A stretch of DNA of 11,844 nucleotides from Pleurotus ostreatus/Saccharomyces cerevisiae fusant. Taxonomy: Eukaryota; Opisthokonta. The notes beneath the pieces are model-generated. The model ran no database searches. It saw only the letters and a program-made list of their open reading frames with translations, and was not told where the DNA came from. The DNA lies in assembly GCA_024196135.1 (NCBI GenBank), contig JAMQCK010001116.1, forward strand, positions 1 to 11,844, written 5' to 3'. A program made the position numbers and the translations under genes. Positions within the stretch are counted from its first letter, which is position 1, and each line of letters begins with the position of its first letter. Shown one piece after another: positions 8,119 through 11,844 of this stretch.

Positions 8119-8331
8119 TCACGCTCTCGCTGCCTCGCGCGGGAAATTGGGGTATCGGCCGGGCCGAGAGAGAAAACTGCCATTCAACTGCATGGCAGTC
8201 ATGTATATATCATCGAGCCCTTTCATAACCGCGAGGCCGGGAACCTTCTGGTCAGCCTTCACTTGGTGAGCTGACCTTTCAAGAGTTGAACCGAAGACTT
8301 GCCTCATCCGTCTGCTTGTATCTGTTGACAT
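8119..8331 (-). CDS. Possible small ORF (about 70 aa), doubtful
   Basis: An ATG on the minus strand near 8331 opens a frame starting MSTDTSRRMRQVF and ending PNFPREAARA before a stop at 8119. It holds 70 codons with no recognised domain, signal peptide or membrane segment. It sits inside the divergent promoter of two housekeeping genes. GC-rich Agaricomycete DNA often carries chance frames of this size, and no intron-exon structure confirms it. I list it because the space would otherwise be unexplained. Confidence 0.15.
   Translation of the reverse strand: MSTDTSRRMRQVFGSTLERSAHQVKADQKVPGLAVMKGLDDIYMTAMQLNGSFLSRPGRYPNFPREAARA
8192..8269 (+). promoter_or_regulatory. Possible upstream ORF in the CCA1 leader
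   Basis: ATG at 8192 opens a 25-codon frame ending TGA at 8269, about 135 bases before the CCA1 ATG. It would matter only if transcription starts upstream of 8192; the nearby TATA-like sequence at 8202-8210 suggests that the start may lie downstream instead. Confidence 0.2.
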
Positions 8332-8403
8332 CAAAGCCGCACCAAACAAGGATTGACTCCGTTCGGCAATTTCCTTCACTTGCCTCCGACCAACATCGAC
8401 TGC

Positions 8404-8466
8404 ATGCTATTCAGGGCTCCCAGACTACTCTCACCTCTTCGACGACTGGCTAGACTCACTCATACC
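8404..8466 (+). other. Predicted mitochondrial presequence of the long CCA1 form
   Basis: Twenty-one codons between the first ATG and the in-frame ATG at 8467 encode MLFRAPRLLSPLRRLARLTH plus T: five Arg, many Leu, no Asp or Glu. This fits an amphipathic import signal. The first ATG has a C at -3 (TGCATGC), a weak context that would favour leaky scanning to 8467. Confidence 0.55.
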
Positions 8467-10572
8467 ATGACTCTGTGCTCTGCTCCTCGGCAACGTGTTT
8501 CTATACCGCAAGAGCTCTCCGTTCGACTGACAGAGGATGAGGATAAACTCTGCACGCTCCTTGACGATTGCACAAGATATTTGCGTGACGAAAAAGGCAT
8601 CAATACTTCCTGTCGCATTGCCGGCGGTTGGGTCAGAGACAAGGTCATTCTTCCTACGATTTCTTCTGCCACGCAAACCAACACGCATCCTGCCATAGCT
8701 CTTGGGGTCACAAAGTAATGACATCGACGTGGCTCTGAGCGATGTCCTAGGCCTCACCTTTGCCGAGCACCTCTCCGAATTTGCAAAGTCAAGAGGCGTG
8801 CCAGTGGGGGCCATCGGCGAGATCAAGGCAAATCCTAATCAGTCGAAGCATCTGGCGACCGCGACTTGCAAAATTCATGGCTATGCAATTGACTTGGTCA
8901 ACCTGCGGAGCGAGCAGTATGCGACCGACAGTCGGATACCTACGGAAATGGTACATCTACAGGTTGGAACCTTCAGGCTTGCTCATCCCATGCAGGCTTT
9001 CGGAACCCCACTGCAAGATGCACTGCGTCGCGATATTACCATCAATGCGCTCTTCTATAACATTCACGACCGTGCAGTCGAGGACCACACCGGCAAGGTA
9101 GGAAACGGAACGACTTCAGCCAAACAAATATCTGACGGGTCGTACTAGGGCTTGGACGACCTGCGCAGCGGTATCGTACGGACACCTCTCCCTCCCAGAG
9201 AAACCTTCCTTGATGACCCTCTCCGTGTCTTGCGCTGCCTCCGTTTTGCCACCCGTTTCGGCTTCGACATCGTGCCGGAGCTATCCGACGCTGCGAAAGA
9301 CACCGTCGTACAAGAGGCTTTGATCTCGAAAATCTCTCGCGAACGTGTAGGCGAGGAGCTCACCAAGATGATGAAAGGTAAAATGATATTCAGTCGTTCC
9401 TCGGGATTTCACCTTGATAGTTTATCATCTAGGCCCCGACCCCGTCCACGCCATCGAACTCATCAACGAGTACGGCTTGTACCCCGCCATCTTCAACGCC
9501 GTCGTCCCTCCAGCAACCCTCCCGAAATGGTCTGGCACCCCTGGCCCTTCCTCCAGCGCCGTATCAAGCGCACTCATCCTGCGCGGCCTGCTCGCCAAGT
9601 CCCCCTCCCTCCCCTCCGTCAACCCGAGCATCACAGACTTCGTATCCACCGACCCTACCGCCCGGGCACGCCTGTACCTCGCCTGCGCCCTCTCGCCCTA
9701 CCTCGGCCTCACATACCAGGCGAAGAAGAAGGAGGCGCCCGCGGTGGAGTGCGTGATCCGGGAATGCCTCAAGTTGGGCGTGCAGAACCATTTCTTGGAC
9801 GGGATTCCGTTGTTGTTTTCGTCCGCGGGGTTGTTGAGCCCGGCACTCAAGGAAAACGAGCGGTTGACGCGGGTGCCGGATAGGCTGGTTATAGGTATTG
9901 TAGACGTCACTGGTATGCTCGCGCTGTGTGTCTGATCGACACCCATTTCTCTAGGCCAACTGCTTCGGCATCCCTCCGTGCACGATCGTCGGTTCGGCAT
10001 AACGTGGCAGGAATCGCTACTTTTCTCGCTCGTTATCGAGCTCACCGACCACTACGACGTGGAGAGGGACGTGCTCGACGGTAAGTTCTACCGTCCCTGT
10101 TCCCGCAATCCCAAACTACATATATTAATTGACCCTCAAGGAGACAAAGCCGCCTCGACCATCGCCCTCTACAACGAGTTCGCCCGCCTGGTCCACGAGC
10201 TCGATCTAGCCGGCGCAGGCGACATGCGACCCGTCCTTGATGTGCGTGCCTTCATATTTCCTCTCGCATTGTGCGCCGCGCTCACACGTTATCTATCCCA
10301 TCCCCTCCTCTTTCCCCATCTTTCATGGGTGTAATACACGGCTTACCCTTCCACTCACCCAGGGCCGCGAAGTCGTCTCCGTCCTCGGCGCGGCGCGCCC
10401 AGGGCCTTGGACGGGCAAGGTCCTCGCGCGCGTCGTCGACTGGCAGCTCGAGCACGCGGGCGGGACGAAGGACGCGTGCGTCGCGTGGCTGAAGGAGGAG
10501 CACGCGGCGGGGCGGCTCGAGGTAGCGACCGTGACGGAGCCGCCTGCGAAGAAAGCGCGGACGAGTCAGTGA
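8404..10572 (+). CDS. CCA1: CCA-adding tRNA nucleotidyltransferase (573 aa, 8 exons)
   Basis: Exons: 8404-8643, 8699-8950, 8996-9097, 9149-9377, 9433-9894, 9955-10080, 10141-10241, 10363-10572. The enzyme adds CCA to tRNA 3' ends from CTP and ATP without a template. It matches class II family members: GGWVRDK (residues 74-80) followed by LLG, catalytic carboxylates in NDIDVAL (D88, D90), IDLVNLRSE, FGTPLQDALRRDITINALFYN (RRD at 175-177), DDPLRVLRCLRFATRF (from 220) and ISRERVGEEL (from 260). The remainder is the helical body and tail, including ITWQESLLFSLVIEL. The C-terminus PPAKKARTSQ has a small basic patch. Residues 1-21 are rich in Arg and Leu with no acidic residue, like a mitochondrial presequence; Met22 (8467) is a second likely start for a cytosolic/nuclear form, as known for yeast CCA1. 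The last intron (10242-10362, 121 nt) is the longest; introns 2 (45 nt) and 6 (60 nt) are multiples of three without stops. The size is close to yeast (546 aa). Confidence 0.95.
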
Positions 10573-11315
10573 AGGTCATAGAGGGTGGGTGGGGAGTCAA
10601 ATAGGGCGGGGAGTTCTAGTCATCGAGAACGGGGTGTCAATGAGGGCGGGTGAGTCCGAGGCCTTGGGCGCGGGGCCCGAGTCTTTGGACGTGGGCGGGG
10701 CGGCGGCACTGTATACGTACGCGAACGGATATGTTAGACGGACGCGCGTAAACGATTCATTAAGGGCATATAAGTCGACACTTCATTGTAGGCAGGATGG
10801 GGATTCGGAACGGCGTCGCTTGGGGAAGACCGGCCGGCGCGGCCGGAGAAGTGTGGCAAAAAGTGTGGCGAGAAGGGCGAATTTGAAGACGGAAGACTCT
10901 TTGATGCCGAGTTGGGACTCAGCGGCGATGTTCGCGAGCAGGTGGGCGATGTTCGATTAGGCAGGTGGGCGATCGGAGGTGCGTTTGGAAGGGCCAGCTC
11001 TATTCCGGGGCGAGTACAGAGTACAAGGAGTGGATGGGCTACATATGATAGCTAGGAGATCTCGATGCGATGACGAACGGAGACAGCAGCTGCAGTGCGG
11101 CGTAAGAGTACAAGGAGGCGAAGGTGAAAGAGGAGACGACGAGGGAACATGCTAGAAGAGCTAGCGGGCGTTATGCATGTGGGAGAGATGACGATGAATG
11201 CTGATGTTGGCGATAAGTGAGAGTGAGAGTCAGAGGAGAGAAAAATGGACTAAGTATCTACGGCACGTGAAAGGGTGAAACGGACATGAAGGGGTTGCAT
11301 GCTTGGGAGGAACGT
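10573..11315. other. Convergent spacer between CCA1 and the right-edge gene
   Basis: No recognisable gene is present. The + strand is markedly purine-rich, especially after about 11090 (runs such as GAAAGAGGAGACGACGAG and GTGAGAGTGAGAG). The 13-mer GCAGGTGGGCGAT occurs twice, near 10938-10950 and 10960-10972, and GCGATGTTCG occurs twice nearby. The open frame 10589-10960 has no recognised content and is probably chance. Confidence 0.5.
10938..10972. repeat. Short direct repeat in the CCA1 3' spacer
   Basis: The 13-mer GCAGGTGGGCGAT appears twice, with starts 22 bases apart, and a related GCGATGTTCG pair overlaps the first copy. It has no inverted arms and no flanking duplication, so a mobile-element footprint is not indicated. 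Confidence 0.4.
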
Positions 11316-11844
11316 CTAGTAGAGGTTGAATGGCTGGTCGTTGGGCGTACCCCAGAAGTACGCGTCAGGCGGCGGGGCGGGAGTCAGCGGGTCGACAGGC
11401 GCCTCGGGCGGCGGCACGGGAATGTCCCTGGTGCGCTCGTCCCAGGGGTTGTTGAACTGGACCATGCCGTTGTCGGAGAACAGCAGGTCTTCCGATGGGT
11501 ACAGGCCAGCGCCTGGCATGGGGGCCGCATACACGGACTCGAAATCGATGCCGGAGTCCATGAGGCCGCCCATGGGCTCGATCGGACCGGTGAACAGCTG
11601 GTCGGCAAAGGACGGCGACGGACACACGTTGCCCGATGAGTCGAAGGACATGTCGGAGAGCTGGGGGCTAGGCGAGGGCATGTACTCGGGGGTGAAGGAC
11701 GTGCTGGCAGGGGAGTAGGCGTCGTACGGCGAGGCCGGGTACATCGAGAGGTCCTTCTCGTGAGCGTAGTAGGGCTCCATGACGGGGTAGGCTTCGTCGC
11801 GTGCGATGGATTGCGGAGGAGTGTAAGGCTCGGAGTATTTCTGA
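11316..11844 (-). CDS. C-terminal part of an unidentified Ser/Pro-rich protein (partial, runs off right edge)
   Basis: The frame is open from the window edge to TAG at 11316-11318, giving at least 175 residues. It begins QKYSEPYTPPQS in the edge frame and has an internal Met (11780) that is probably not the start, because the frame stays open upstream. The sequence is low in Lys, rich in Ser, Pro, Tyr and Asp/Glu, with SPYDAYSPAST, MPSPSPQLSDMSFDSS and PVPPPEAPVDPLTPAPPP, ending GTPNDQPFNLY. Such composition is common in disordered activation regions of fungal transcription factors, but no DNA-binding domain is in view and I cannot name the family. The first four bases in transcript sense, TCAG, could be the end of an acceptor site, so the exon might start just inside the window. 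Confidence 0.6.
   Translation of the reverse strand, partial: QKYSEPYTPPQSIARDEAYPVMEPYYAHEKDLSMYPASPYDAYSPASTSFTPEYMPSPSPQLSDMSFDSSGNVCPSPSFADQLFTGPIEPMGGLMDSGIDFESVYAAPMPGAGLYPSEDLLFSDNGMVQFNNPWDERTRDIPVPPPEAPVDPLTPAPPPDAYFWGTPNDQPFNLY

Larger units (their letters stand above)
7832..8403. promoter_or_regulatory. Divergent promoter region shared by VAC8 and CCA1
   Basis: These 572 bases lie between the two start codons, so both promoters must be here. TATA-like stretches are ACATATTTAT near 8069-8078 (reading as ATAAATATGT toward VAC8) and GTATATATC near 8202-8210 toward CCA1. None is proven. A small minus-strand open frame and a short upstream frame toward CCA1 also lie here and are listed separately. 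Confidence 0.55.

Noticed and set aside
9152..9883. The 243-aa Arg/Pro-rich frame across CCA1 exons 4-5
   Set aside because: The frame is correct for exon 4 but then runs through the intron at 9378-9432 into the wrong frame; the spliced reading gives the conserved enzyme body.
9698..10045. Minus-strand frames within CCA1
   Set aside because: These are antisense shadows of conserved exons.
10589..10960. A 123-aa frame downstream of CCA1
   Set aside because: Arg/Gly-rich composition from GC-rich DNA, with no domain, splice structure or start context to support it.
1..11844. CRISPR arrays, insertion sequences, tRNA or rRNA genes
   Set aside because: None were seen: no spaced repeat array, transposase, terminal inverted repeats, or tRNA box sequences were recognised on reading both strands.

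Overview
The window looks like nuclear DNA of a filamentous basidiomycete fungus, probably an Agaricomycete. The reasons are genes packed with 45-63 nt introns, GT(R)NGT-type donors with short YAG acceptors, Vac8 and Cca1 homologues of fungal type, and BTB genes of the kind that is expanded in mushroom-forming fungi. The organism call is an inference from gene style, not from a marker gene.

Layout, left to right. Positions 1-862 hold no gene I can name; the first ~430 bases are GC-rich and the rest is a probable upstream region. Next come two tandem paralogous genes on the + strand, A (863-2601) and B (3001-4749). At first sight they look like four small BTB genes. Exon-by-exon reading shows two genes of seven exons each, with identical intron phases. 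Each encodes a protein with two BTB/POZ modules (471 and 475 aa) joined by a cysteine-rich linker. A convergent spacer (4750-5625) with a short degenerate tandem repeat separates gene B from VAC8.

VAC8 (5626-7831, - strand) is complete in eight exons and encodes 619 aa: an acylated N-terminus followed by armadillo repeats. It acts at the vacuole membrane. A 572-bp divergent intergenic region separates it from CCA1 (8404-10572, + strand), the CCA-adding tRNA nucleotidyltransferase (573 aa, eight exons). CCA1 has two in-frame ATGs, the upstream one adding an arginine-rich leader like a mitochondrial presequence. After a convergent 743-bp spacer, the window ends in the 3' part of an unidentified Ser/Pro-rich protein on the - strand (11316-11844), which runs off the right edge.

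VAC8 and CCA1 are conserved housekeeping genes with unrelated roles. The unusual part is the tandem BTB pair: double BTB with a Cys-rich linker, conserved linker cysteines in both paralogues, GC-AG introns in copy A only, and internal exon duplication. All gene models come from manual splice reading and homology recalled from known families; no search was run.
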